Below are positions 44,358-55,929 of a stretch of 64,000 bases of DNA, piece after piece (the stretch's first letter is position 1; every line of letters starts with the position of its first letter). Below the pieces are notes generated by a model, which was not told the origin of the DNA, did not search any database, and was given only the letters and a program-made list of their open reading frames with translations. A program made the translations under genes and the position numbers. Where the stretch lies: contig CM070873.1 of assembly GCA_036365515.1 (NCBI GenBank), positions 173,460,104-173,524,103 of the forward strand, read 5' to 3'. The DNA comes from Torymus aiolomorphi. Lineage: Eukaryota; Arthropoda; Insecta; Hymenoptera; Torymidae.

Positions 44358-45054
44358 CAAGTAATGCAAACAATTCTTAGAAACTACTGTATTCAAATTT
44401 GTTCATCTTTCTATACACATTAAACACAAGAAAGTACTGAAATCAATTTATTATAGTCAAGTACCCGTAAGTTAACTTGGCTGATATAATACAACTTGTA
44501 GTACCTCCTCAAACATATTCAGCCAGCGGGCATAAAGTACTACTTAAGGCCCAAGAGACGTAATAGCGTACGTACTTCTACAAAACTTTATAGAACGCAC
44601 TTTACACCCGGGTGGGCAAAAATTATTTCAATTTTATAATATTATGTATGTACATTCAAATTGTTCATTGTAAACCAAACAAACGAAAGCTGTTAATTTA
44701 ATTACCGATATTCAAGTAATGCAAACAACTCTCCAAAACGACTGTACAACTGCTCTGAGAAATGTATTCAAATTTGTTAATTCTTCTATACAAATTAAAC
44801 ACAAGAAAGTACTGAAATCAATTTATTGTAGTCAAGTACCCATAAGTTAACTTGACTGACAATAGAACTTTTAGTACCTTGCGTGTAAAATTACATTTTA
44901 CGCCCACGTTGTAACTTCAAAAATATTCAGCTAGCGGGAATAAAGTACTATTTAACGCCTAACAGGCGCAATAGCTCACACACTCTTACAAAACTTTATA
45001 GAATCTACGCACTTTATGCCCGTGTGGGCGAAAATTATTCTAATTATTGTACTA
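44358..45054. repeat. Continuation of the 41-48 kb repeat family
   Basis: Tandem-like copies of GAAATGTATTCAAATTTGTT, AAACACAAGAAAGTACTGAA, ATCAATTTATT, AGTCAAGTACCC and TTAACTTG at 44380-44480 and 44760-44860, with GGGCGTAAAGTACTAC-like blocks between. Confidence 0.7.
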
Positions 45055-46709
45055 AATTATGAAGGTAGCCGCTGCGCAGCGCCACCCCTCGAACGAATGC
45101 ATACTAGACCTCTTCTCTCTCCCTCTCTTTCAACATCCGTCAAACTGAGCACCAAAACCTTGAGAGCTTAAATATTTTTTTTTAAACAACAAACACGTAC
45201 TTGAAAGCTAATTTTTTAAGTAAGTACTAACAACATAATTTGTTTACTCCTTTTATTTCTTCTCGTCTCATTTATTTAATAAGCACTCACTATAAATAGT
45301 AATACTTTTTTCATTGCTATACAAATAATAATATTTTAATATAAAACTTTCTACGAAAGTATAAAATAAGGCAAGTATAGAATTTTTTCTGTATAATCTA
45401 CTCTCCCTCCATCTCTTCCTCCCCCTCTCTGGCCCCTATTTATTTCTCCATTTCTCTCAACATCCGTCAAACTCTGTACCAAAAACTTTAATGAGAGCTT
45501 AAATATTTTGTCAATTCAATCAACACCTTTTTAAAAAGAAATAACTTTTAAGTTCATTTTTTGTACACAATATTTGTCTGGTCCTTTTATTTCTTCGAAT
45601 CTCATCTATTCAGCACTCTCTATAAATGGTAATAATTTTTTTTCATGACTTTAGACATAATAATATTGTTAATATAAAACTTTCTACGAAAGTATAAAAT
45701 AAGGCAAGTATAGACATTTTTCTGTATAATATATGAAATAATAATATTTATGATTTTTTTATAAGAAATCAAATAAATACCAATGAAAAAGCATTTTACT
45801 TCCTTGAGTCATTGTATGCTGAGTAAATTATATGTAAGTAAGTACATTCAAACTGTTCACTGTAAATCAAACAAACGAAAGGTGTAAAATCAATTATCGA
45901 TAGTCAAGTACTACAAACTACTTTTGAAACAACTATTACTGTTCCCAGAAATGTATTCAAATTTGTTCATCCTTCTATACAAAGTAAATACAAAAAAGTT
46001 CGGAAATCAATTTATTGTAGTCAAGTACCCATAGCTTAGCTTGATTGAATAATAACACTTATCGTATCTACTAAAAAATATATTTAGCCAACGGGCGTAA
46101 AGTACTACTTAATCACCGCAAACTAAACAATGAAATCTGTGAAATCAATTTTATCAATAGTCAAGTAATGCGAACAACTTTCCGAAACATCTGTATAACT
46201 GTTCTCAGAAATGTATTAAAATCTTATTACCCTTCCATACAAATTAAACACAAGAAAGTACTGAAATCAATTTATTGTATACAAGTACGCATAAGTTAAC
46301 TTAATTTACATAATAGAACTTTTCGTACTTGGGGTGTAATAGTACAATTTACGTCCACGTTCTGATAATGAGTTCGAGGGCTAGCAAAGTTCGCTAGCAT
46401 CAAGGATAAAGTATTTATCAGACAAAAGCGTAATATCGTATACCCGTTATACAAATATTATTTCTCGTCGTCGTGGGAGCAATGAGTGTCCATAAAACCT
46501 TTTTCTTGCAAACATACGGTGGATCTGTTAGGAAACACTGTTACATATAGTACCATCAAATCCTATATAACAAAAATTAGATAGTTACCAACATATCCCT
46601 ATTTTTCATTATTCTTTTTCAATTACGAACTTTCCGTAGTATAATATTACTTATCTTCGGAGGACAAGAGACGTCTAGAGCTGTTCTATAAGCAGGGGTG
46701 GTCCTCCGT
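45055..46709. repeat. Left arm of a large palindrome
   Basis: Inverse of 46969-48543. The outer edge is AAATTATGAAGGTAGCCGCT, the inner edge the GGACAAGAGACGTCTAGAGC / CCTCCGTT block at 46660-46709. It contains about 300 bp (46285-46590) not present in the right arm. No coding. Confidence 0.82.
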
Positions 46710-46968
46710 TCTCCCATACATACTTGGCGGGCCCGACGGTTTGCAAATCAAGGCCATTTTCACGTAATATGTTGATATGTTCAAAGATCAGGTGAAATTT
46801 ATAAATGAATTGCTTTAAAATATTAAATATACAGATCTACGAATTTATCACTGGTTTGAGATATGCAAGGCAAAAGGATGCAAAATGGGTTGATTAAAAA
46901 AGGGTTAATAAAGTGTAAAGCTCTTTTCAATACACTTTACAAATTGTATTGAATTAATTATATCTTAT
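46710..46968. other. Spacer at the centre of the large palindrome
   Basis: About 260 bp, AT-rich after GGCGGGCCCGACGGTTTGCA. A related GGCGGGCCCGACAGTTTGCA occurs at 55761. No gene. Confidence 0.6.
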
Positions 46969-48543
46969 AACGGAGGACTACCCCTGCTTATAGAGCAGCT
47001 CTAGACGTCTCTTGTCCTCCGAAGATAAGTAATATTATACTACGGAAAGTTCGTAATTGAAAAAGAATAATGAAAAATAGGGATGTGTTCTTGTATACAA
47101 TAAATTGATTTCAGTACTTTCTTGTGTTTAATTTTGTATGGAAGGGTAATAAGATTGTAATACATTTCTGAGAACAGTTATACAGATGTTGCGGAAAGTT
47201 GTTTGCATTACTTGACTATTGATAAAATTGATTTCACAAATTTCATTGTTTAGTTTGCGGTGATTAAGTAGTACTTTATGCCCGTTGGCTAAATATATTC
47301 TTGAGTAGATACGAAAAGTGTTATTATTCAATCAAGTTAAGCTCTGGGTACTTGACTACAATAAATTGATTTCAGAACTTTTTTGTATTTACTTTTTATC
47401 GAAGGATGAACAAATTTGAATACATTTCTGAGAACAGTAATAGTTGTTTCAGAGTAGTTTGTAGTACTTGACTATCGATAATTGATTTTACAACTTTCGT
47501 TTGTTTGATTTCCGGTGAACAGTTTGAATGTACTTACTTACATATAATTTACTCAGCATACAATGACTCAAGGAAGTAAAATGCTTTTCCACTGGTATTT
47601 ATTTGATTTCTTAAAAAAAAAAATCATAAATATTATTATTTCATATATTATACAGAAAAATGTCTATACTTGCCTTATTTTATACTTTCGTAGAAAGTTT
47701 TATATTAACAATATTATTATTTCTAAAGTCATGAAAAAAAATTATTACCATTTATAGAGAGTGCTGAATAGATGAGATTCGAAGAAATAAAAGGTCCAGA
47801 CAAATATTGTGTACAAAAAACGAACTTAATAGTATATTACGCACCAAGGGAGGAAAAAACTTGGACAGTCCACAGCTCGTGTAAATTGTCACCCGAGCCG
47901 AAGACGAGGGTGGCAAACACGAGCTGTGGGCTGGCCAATTTTACTCCCGTGGAGCGTATACTATTTTGTTGCCTAGCGAGGCCGAAAATACAACCTTCAC
48001 GATCGGGCACCGGGAGCGAAAGTGGTACTTTCGGCCCGCTAGGCAAAAAAAGTTATTTCTTTTTAAAAAGGTGTTGATTGAATTGACAAAATATTTAAGC
48101 TCTCATTAAAGTATTTGGTACAGAGTTTGACGGATGTTGAGAGAAATGAAGAAATAAATTGGGGCCGAAGAGGTGGAGGAAGAGATGGAGGGAGAGTAGA
48201 TTATACAGAAAAAAATTCTATACTTGCCTTATTTTATACTTTCGTAGAAAGTTTTATATTAAAATATTATTATTTGTATAGCAATGAAAAAAGTATTACT
48301 ATTTATAGTGAGTGCTTATTAAATAAATGAGACGAGAAGAAATAAAAGGAGTAAACAAATTGTGTTGTTAGTACTTACTTAAAAAATTAGCTTTCAAATA
48401 CGTGTTTGTTGTTTCAAAAAAAATATTTAAGCTCTCAAGGTTTTGGTGCTCAGTTTGACGGATGTTGAAAGAGAGGGAGAGAGAAGAGGTCTAGTATGCA
48501 TTCGTTCGAAGGGTGGCGTTGCGCAGCGGCTACCTTCATAATT
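46969..48543. repeat. Right arm of a large palindrome
   Basis: Inverse of 45055-46709, ending CGCAGCGGCTACCTTCATAA. It carries a GC-rich insertion at 47830-48048 absent from the left arm. Open frames here (such as 47772-48077) cross repeat and insertion and are not genes. Confidence 0.82.
47830..48048. mobile_element. ~220-bp GC-rich multi-hairpin insertion
   Basis: The left palindrome arm (45530-45580) gives the empty site, so the limits are supported to within a few bases. Inside are three stems: TAGTATA...GTATACTA-like ends, CCACAGCTCGTGT with ACACGAGCTGTGG, and GCCTAGCGAGGCCGAAA with TTTCGGCCCGCTAGGC. The composition is far richer in GC than the surroundings. Superfamily unknown. Confidence 0.7.
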
Positions 48544-48545
48544 TT

Positions 48546-48804
48546 GGCTCGAATTTATAGTCGTTACTCAGTTCTCGGTGCTCAATGCTCAGTGCTTAGT
48601 GCTCACTGCTCAGTGCTCAGTGCTCAGTTCTCAAATTGCCGTTCGAGTTCCCCCAACCAGATTCAACCAGTGTTGAGTATACGTATAAATTTAAGCCTAG
48701 TTGGGGGAACACGAACGGGAATTTGAGAACTGAGCACTAAGCACTGAGAACTAAGCACTAAGCTCTGAGCACTGAGCACTGAGTAACGACTATAAATTCG
48801 AGCC
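48546..48804. mobile_element. 259-bp foldback MITE with TCAGTGC heptamers
   Basis: GGCTCGAATTTATAGTCGTT at 48546 and its inverse ending at 48804. Both arms hold runs of TCAGTGC/GCACTGA heptamers (about 48570-48635 and 48725-48785), then a CGTTCG...GGGGGAAC stem. No coding. Confidence 0.85.
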
Positions 48805-48847
48805 TATTAGGCTAAGTCCCCATAAGCGCATTGCGAAGTGCGCATTA

Positions 48848-49436
48848 CACTGAGAGAAATGTCATAGGAAAATTTGTTAAATATATAACAAAAATTGCTA
48901 TATTATATAGGAAAGGAAGGATATACTCGACATCTAATAATTTTTACTATATATATAGCAATTTATGGTAATAAGCTCAATTAAAAAAAAAAATCTTTGC
49001 TGTATTCGAACCCTCGACCCTCGGCACGCCAGTCGAGCGCGCTGACCACTTACCCACGGAGACTCTTGAGTGTAAAATTTTGGAACTTATACATTAGTCA
49101 TCGTCCCTATAACCTCACCGCCATCAGGTGGCGCTGGCGTCTGATAGCACTTTTTACTATATAAGTTAGTAAAACTTGGTATGTATATAATAAATATTAT
49201 TAAAAAAGATTAAAAATTTTACTATATCTAAATTTTTATAATATAATATAATAATTTTCGCTCAAGTGTATTGGAAAATTTATTTTATAATATAATAATT
49301 ATTTTTATAAATATAATAATTATTTCTTTATATATAATAAAATACGTCACAAGTCGAGTATATCCTTCCGTTCCTATATAAAATAGCAATTTTTGTTATA
49401 TATTTAACAAATTTTCCTATGACATTTCTCTCAGTG
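48848..49436. mobile_element. 589-bp TA-flanked MITE nested in the Harbinger-like MITE
   Basis: CACTGAGAGAAATGTCATAG at 48848 and its inverse ending 49436, with TA at 48846-48847 and 49437-49438. The arms match for about 80 bp (AAATTTGTTAAATATATAAC, GGATATACTCGA). The ends and TA fit a Tc1/mariner-type MITE. The centre contains the tRNA-like unit. Confidence 0.88.
48983..49070 (-). ncRNA. tRNA-like Pol III unit
   Basis: The minus strand has an A-box-like TGGTCAGCGCG (49048-49038), a CTCG/CGAG stem around GACTGGCGTGC, a B box GGTTCGAATAC (49012-49002) and a run of 11 T (48993-48983), a Pol III terminator. A-to-B spacing fits a tRNA. The acceptor stem does not pair well and no CCA-adjacent stem is clear, so it may be a tRNA pseudogene or a tRNA-derived element instead of a working tRNA. 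It lies inside a MITE. Confidence 0.6.
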
Positions 49437-49911
49437 TACGCGTTACCCTTTGCCCGTTACGCGGTTTATGTTTCCATACGTAAGTGTTCTTCGTTCTACT
49501 AATTAGAAATTAGAATATTATAAGTATAACAGACAACCACAAGAGCAATATAGTTTATGGTTTCCTTTATTTTGTTTATTTATGTATTATTTATGAATAT
49601 TTATAAATTATAGTTTGGAGATTCTTCAAATATGTGAAATCAAGATCTAGAAGTGGAACGTTGTGGAAAAGCGAACCGCGCAACGGGCAAGGGGCAACGC
49701 GCACTCGCACTTCGCAATGCGCTTATGGGGACTCAGCCTTACGTAGTACGGAGATTCCTATTTCCTATAGTCCTATTGACACGATCCCGCGAGTGTTCGG
49801 TTGTTCCCATCTACAATTCATTGTGCCAGTTTTTCAAAAATCGCTAAGTGCTACCGCTACGAATCTATGTTATCTACGTATACACTGCTCGCAGTTCTGT
49901 ACACGGATACG

Positions 49912-50089
49912 GGCCAGTACACTTGAAAAAACACAGTGACAGAGCACAGACACAAGAAATAGCATTGGTTATATATCTATATATATCTCTTGTACCTCGC
50001 TGTTCCTCGCTGTTCCCGATATATAGATAGATATATAACCAATGCTATTTCTTATGTCTGTGCTCTGTGTTTTTTTAAGTGTACTGGCC
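49912..50089. repeat. 178-bp near-perfect hairpin
   Basis: GGCCAGTACACTTGAAAAAA pairs with its inverse ending GTACTGGCC at 50089. Arms about 75 bp run through GAGCACAGACA and CAATGCTATTTCTT. The loop has a CTCGCTGTTC duplication. Possibly a MITE; no clear target duplication. Confidence 0.75.
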
Positions 50090-50569
50090 TTATATGGCCC
50101 TTCACACAGCTCTGAATTACAGATAATAGGTATTCGTTTACATAATAAAAAATCTAGAGAAATCGACTGATAAAAAGAATTTTTTACGAGCATCGATGGG
50201 GCAATAACTATTTTTAGATAAGTATTAAATGACTAAGTGTTAAATGGTAATTTTGTAAGAATTGATACTTTGTGAGAATTTTTTATTTACAGATAGTCAA
50301 GAAGATTATTTTAGAGTAGGTAAAACAAATTCAATGAGGTGAAGATCGATCATTATTTGCTACTTGTCAATTTCAAGATAATTATATGTTCGTGCAGAAG
50401 AATAGGATGAAAGTACGAGTGAGATCAACAGTAGTTTTAGAGAATTAACTTCAGTAAAACGCAAATCAAGGTATAAATTTTTGAACTCCTTCAATGCATC
50501 AAAGAACAGTTAATCACATCAATGCTGTTTTTAATACTGGATTTTTGTATGAAGAAGGAGATGGTACAC

Positions 50570-50950
50570 AGAGATAGAAATATTGGCTATTTATGAAATG
50601 ACTTGTTCTTGTAACATAACAGTACCATGAGGTTTTCCAGTGAAATATATTTCTCGGCTTTTACTTCAGTAAAAGTATAGACTATTTTTCATAATTAGAT
50701 AAAAGTGTTGTTTAATTCAGAACATAAATGAAGAAAATAAACGAAGTGGATAAATAAGTGAATTTATTAAAAACTGTATTTTAAAATAAATTAATGTGTG
50801 CCAGTGTATAAACAGTATATCAGTGAGCATCCTGACAGCTTCTGTTTTGCAAGGAATAGACTGTGCAATATTATGAAAATAAGCAGTATAACACAACACA
50901 TTTGCGACATTTACAAAACCCTATTGTGGATATTTTTTGTATAATAATAA
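50570..50950. repeat. AT-rich repeat, inverted copy at 53115-53500
   Basis: CATTTCATACATAGC-like, CCTCATGG, AAAATATATTTC and TTATCCACTTC blocks of the distal copy occur here in reverse. A third, partial copy is at 53505-53815. Confidence 0.7.
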
Positions 50951-51127
50951 ACATAGCCTTAGTTTGTGAAATTAGTAAACTGTTTAGACTATCTTATTTT
51001 CACAGACAACTTTAATTATTGAGGTAAAATGTTGGGTTCTTGTGATAAGTGATGAATGTATTAGCACTGACAATTTGCATGTGCATATCTAAACAAGCTC
51101 GTTTTTGTACAGTGTACGCCAGCAATA

Positions 51128-52515
51128 TTATCTTCTATGCAAAACTTATTATGATGTTTATGAATCTCCTAACATGTAATTATTTATTAATTCACACATG
51201 TTCTATTCTCAAAACATTTGAAACTGATTTTAAGTAGGAGTTTTAAAATTTGATATAATACTTCATGCAACATATTTAACGGTATTTTATTTTTTTATAT
51301 TACACAAAACACTTATTAGATGTCATTTTTTAATCACTATGTGTTATCAATAACATTTGATTATATATGCACTTATTGCAACACATAGTAACGGTATTTT
51401 ATTTTATTTATTACACACTCACACAGGTTAGATGTAATTTTTTAAAAATTACAACACTTTTATTATAAAAACAAATTTCAACTAGATAGACGATCTATGA
51501 AAATGACAATTTTCTTTTCGCATTTTGAAATACTTACTTCAAAACATAATACTTTTTTCGCACTTTGAGTCCAATACTGCTAAATAAATATCTTAGTTGT
51601 TGTTTGGTTCATGTGTGATTGATTGAAAGCAATGAAACTGTCATTTTCTTCATTGACATCCAAGTACTCTATTCATCCTGTCAAATATGATGATAATATT
51701 CTTCTAAAATTATATCTGATATGAAACATTTTCATGTGAAGGATGTATAGATGTATAGATACGTCTTGAAAAATATTGTGTCATAAATAGTATATTATTA
51801 CGTAAAGCACTGAAAATTATACTGTATATTTATAAATCTCGCGCGTCACTCAGTAATATTTTCTTCCATGTAAAAGCTTATTATGAAGTTTATGAACCTC
51901 AGAACACATAATTACTTATTAATTCACATATGTTCGATTTTCAAAACATTTGAAACTGATTTTAAGTAGGAGTTTTAAAATTTAATATAATACTTCATGC
52001 AACACATTTAACGGTATTTTATTTTTTTATATTACACAAAACACTTATTAGATGTCATTTTTTTAATCACTATGTTATTTGTTATCAATAACATTTGATT
52101 ATATATGCACTTATTGCAACACATAATACCGGTATATTATTTTATTTATTACTCACTCACACAGATTAGATTTAATTTTTTAATAATCACAACACTTTTA
52201 TTATAAAAACAAATTTCAACTAGATAGGCGATCTATGAAAATGACAATTTTCTTTTCGCATGTTGAAATACTTGCTTCAAAACATAATACTTTTTTTGCA
52301 CTTTGAATCCAATACTGTCTAAATAAACATCTTAGTTGTTGTTTGGTTCATGTGTGATTGATTGAAAGCAATGAAACTGTCATTTTCTTCATTGACATCC
52401 AAGTACTCTATTCATCCTGTCAAATATGATGACAAATTTTTAATATTCTTCTAAAATTATATCTGATATGAAACATTTTCATGTGGAGGATGTATAGATG
52501 TATAGTATGATATAC
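51128..52515. repeat. Tandem duplication, two copies of ~735 bp
   Basis: 51128-51775 and 51868-52515 match closely from TTATTAATTCACA through GAAACTGATTTTAAGTAGGA, CACTTATTGCAACACAT, TTTCAACTAGATAG, GATTGATTGAAAGCAATGAA to GAAACATTTTCATGTG. Both are AT-rich without genes. Confidence 0.85.
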
Positions 52516-52872
52516 TAAAAAAATTTCCATTGTTTATTTTACATTTATTACGTCTTTCTTCTTCATTATATTTAAGTAGTACTAGGAATTTGAGTTTTTC
52601 TGGCGTAGCACGCCAGATGTCTGTACTTTCACCACTCAGCGAACTCTCTGAAGTTGACTCTATATATTTCAACCATCAACCAATAATATTTTTTGCTCAG
52701 CAATATGGCTGCACCGTAAAAGCATATGGCTGCCTTCTCATATTCATCTCCCTTTTAATATAGGATACTAACACTGACATTCAATGTTCCCAAATTGTAA
52801 CCAGGTTCTGGCTTAGTATTACATTGTTTAAATTCTAATACTTCTAAGATTCTTGCACTTCTAGATTTGACA

Positions 52873-53028
52873 GATGGACGTAACAACCGCTTTCATAACT
52901 AAAGTCACAGATACTGAGCCAACTTTGGACAAGTTTATCTTTGAAAGACTTTTTAGTTTACCTCTCGATATCATAGGGCCAGTGAAGCATTTAAACACCA
53001 TAAAGTGGAACAAGGCTCTACTAACGGG
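52873..53028 (+). other. Short open frame of unknown nature
   Basis: ATG 52873 opens 52 codons (MDVTTAFITKVTDTEP, then a TAG); the next codons stay protein-like. A related noncoding stretch (GACAAATGAATATAACCGCT) occurs at 54765, so this is probably repeat-derived. No family was recognised. Confidence 0.2.
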
Positions 53029-53114
53029 CTAGCTGCCACAGTATTTCTGCCTCTACTACGCAAGGTTGCATGCTTCGATAGACTTGAGCATAATCTTTTA
53101 GTGGTCGTAATGCA

Positions 53115-53813
53115 TAATGATTTGACAAATATCCACAGAAGTGTTTTCTAAATATCGCAAACATGTCCTGTTATATTGCTTAATATTCACGATATTGCAC
53201 AATTTATTCTTTATTGCAAAACAAAAGCTTTCAAGATATTCATCCACTGATATACTGTTTATATGACACACATGAATTTATTTTGAAATCACTTATTTAT
53301 CCACTTCCTTTATTTTATTCATTTATGTTATGTATTAAACAACACTTATGTAATTATGAAAATGGTCTATATATATTTTTACTTCCATAAAAGCCGACAC
53401 ATATATTTCACTGCAAAACCTCATGGCTTTTATGTTACAAAAACAAGTCATTTCATACATAGCTGATATTTCTTTCTATATGTATAGTAAAAAAATTTCC
53501 ATTGTTTATTTTATGCTTATTACATCTTCCTTCTTCATTCGTATTTAAGTAGTATACTAATTATTTATACACTGACACACTTCAATTTTTCTTGGAATCC
53601 CTTAATTATCCACTTCTTTTATTTTCGTCATTCATGTTTTGTATTAAACAACACTTTTATCTAATTCTAAAAAATATTCTACAGTTTTACTCTTATCAAA
53701 GCCGTCAAATATATTTCACTAGAAAACTTTATGGTTTTTAATGTTACAAGAACGATTCATTTCATAAATAGATATTTCTTCCTCTATATATACTAAAATA
53801 ATTTCCATTGTTA
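53115..53813. repeat. AT-rich repeat copies (inverse of 50570-50950) in tandem
   Basis: Two copies, 53115-53500 and 53505-53813, share TTATCCACTTC, GTATTAAACAACACTT, AAAGCCG, ATATTTCACT and ACAAGAACGATTCATTTCAT-like blocks. Confidence 0.7.
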
Positions 53814-54618
53814 CCCTGTTGAAAATATCCATGTGGATTTTACATTGATTTCCACATGGAATCCATATGGAATCCATATGGAATCTATACGGATTCCATA
53901 TGGATTCCACGTGGATTCCATGTGGAAATCAGTCCCAAATCGTCCTGTGGATTTCCACATGGAATTCCATATAGATTTCTATATGAATTTTTCTACAAAC
54001 ATTTGTAAAACAAAATCCGTATGAATTTCCATGTAGATTTCCATGGAGAAATCCAGGTAAAAACGATATGATCCATATAGATTTCCATATGGATTTCCAT
54101 GTGGTAATTTAAATGTTTATAAAAATGTTTATTTATAAAATTTTTAAATTTTTTTACTAGGGATACGTTTTTTATCATATCAGTAAAGCATAAAAAATTA
54201 TAAACTATAATTTCCTCTTATGTAATTTTTCGAAAAGATTCTACAGTACTTGTTGTCAAAAATATGTATCCTAGTAAAAAAAATATAACAATTTTATAAA
54301 TAAACATTTTTATAAACATTAAAATTACCATATGGAAATCCATGTGGAAATCTATATGGATCATGTCGTTTTTACCTGGATTTCCCCATGGAAATCTACA
54401 TGGCAATCCATACGGATTTTGTTTTACAAATGTTTGTAGAAAAATTCATATGGAAATCTATATGGAATTCCATGTGGAAGTCCACAGGACGATTTGGGAC
54501 TGATTTCCACATGGAATCGACATGGAATCCATATGGAATCCGTATAGATTCCATATGGATTCCATATGGATTCCATGTGGAAATCAGTGTAAAATCCACA
54601 TGGATATTTTCAACAGGG
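53814..54618. mobile_element. 805-bp foldback element built of CCATATGGA-type repeats
   Basis: CCCTGTTGAAAATATCCATG at 53814 and its inverse ending at 54618, flanked by TA at 53812-53813 and 54619-54620. The arms are about 350 bp each and almost fully complementary. The outer part of each arm is a run of GGAATCCATATGGAATCC and TTCCACATGGAA-type repeats. The loop (about 54170-54230) is short and AT-rich. Gly/Trp/Phe frames (such as WNPYGIHMESI) on both strands arise from the repeat. Tc1/mariner-type target choice; no coding. Confidence 0.88.
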
Positions 54619-55639
54619 TAATTACACAATTATTATTACGTCCTCCTTCTTCATTGTTCATGTAAGTACACTAACACTGACATTTAATGTTTCTATATTA
54701 TAACCATGTTATGACTTAGTATTACATTGTAATACTTATAAGATTCTTGCACTTCTAAATCTGACAAATGAATATAACCGCTTTCAGAATTAAAGTGCAT
54801 TTGAAATATTTTTGATCCAAGGACTTGTAAATTATGTATTAGTTGAAAACTCTTCTATTCTATGCTACGATATATACTTTTGTCAATTCTATTTATGATG
54901 TATATTTGTCATCAAAATAATTCTTATGGGCTAATACTCTGTAATAATAAAAAAAAGATTTTACAAAGTAACAAGAACTTTTAGATATTTTATTATTAAT
55001 AAGATTATTTATTTTGTGATAGAAGTATGCTACTTATCTGAATATATTTATATATTATGTTCATGTTTTATGTCTCTTCTTCTCTCCCTCTCTCTCTATC
55101 TATATTTTTATCTTTCTCTTTCTCTTGTCTTTCTTTATTATTATACGGCCATTATCACTGCTTAACTCTTCATGGCCATTAATTCCTGGTGATTATATGT
55201 GTGTATATATACATAATATATATGACGTCACAGGAAGTCGGGAAAAACCGGATGCGAGGCTGAATACCATGGAGAAAGTTAAGAAATCGGAAAGCCGACA
55301 AAAAAAAATTCAGTCCCTTATATCTTTTGAATGAGATAATCTTTTTAAATAAAATCTTTTGATTTGAGTAGATCAATGAAATGGCTTTCGATTAAGAGGG
55401 ATATGTTATATAGTTAAAACTAGCGCAATAGGTGTATAAGCTCATAGAATTTCTCGTACATCCATTTCAATGTATATCATCACGCGGTCGTCCTAAGGCT
55501 CTTCTATACTTGCCTTCGGAACGCTCCCGCGTTCCTTGATATTATGCTTTCTTTTTATTTCTAAAATTCATAAGAATTTTTTTCATATATTTACGAAAAG
55601 TCAAAGCCTATAAAAAAAATTACATAGTTACCACCACAT
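54619..55639. other. AT-rich spacer, no gene recognised
   Basis: TCTCTCTCTC-rich low complexity occurs near 55080-55130. A small GC patch near 55500-55540 (CGGAACGCTCCCGCGTTCC) is palindromic. Confidence 0.4.
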
Positions 55640-55790
55640 CACCATTTTTCATTGTTCTTTCCCAATTGAAATTTCTATAATATTACGCATCTTCGGAGGA
55701 CAATAGAAATCTATAGAGCTGCTCTAGTAGGGGTGGTCCTTCGATCTCCCATACATACTTGGCGGGCCCGACAGTTTGCAGTTTACCGGT
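55640..55790. repeat. Dispersed repeat, related to 46590-46750
   Basis: Shares CATTTTTCATT, ATCTTCGGAGGACAA, GAGCTGCTCTA, GGGGTGGTCCT and ATACTTGGCGGGCCCGAC with the inner edge of the 45-48 kb palindrome. Confidence 0.8.
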
Positions 55791-55929
55791 GGGCTTTGTA
55801 AATCTAGAATACTAAATTTTTGCATAAGTTCATTAACAATGTTTAGACCTATAAGTTCACTATAAATAATTACATTGGCTCTAATTTTTAATTGATACCG
55901 TTTAAATATAATATCACTACCCGGTTGCA

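Larger units (their letters stand above)
48810..49738. mobile_element. PIF/Harbinger-like MITE (TTA duplication) split by a second MITE
   Basis: GGCTAAGTCCCCATAAGCGC at 48810 and its near-inverse ending at 49738 (GCGCTTATGGGGACTCAGCC) are flanked by TTA at 48807-48809 and 49739-49741. Inverted homology extends about 80 bp (TTGCGAAGTGCG, GCGTTACCC, TTGCCCGTT). GG-start ends and a 3-bp TTA duplication fit Harbinger. Without the nested element it would be about 340 bp. Confidence 0.82.

Noticed and set aside
47772..48077. 101-codon frame
   Set aside because: Crosses the junction of a repeat arm and an inserted hairpin element; not conserved in the other arm.
53840..54600. CCATATGG as SRF CArG boxes
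   Set aside because: CArG needs six A/T between CC and GG; here there are four.
53833..54629. Similar proteins (WNPYGIHMESI type) on both strands
   Set aside because: Product of CCATATGGAATC repeats in an inverted element.
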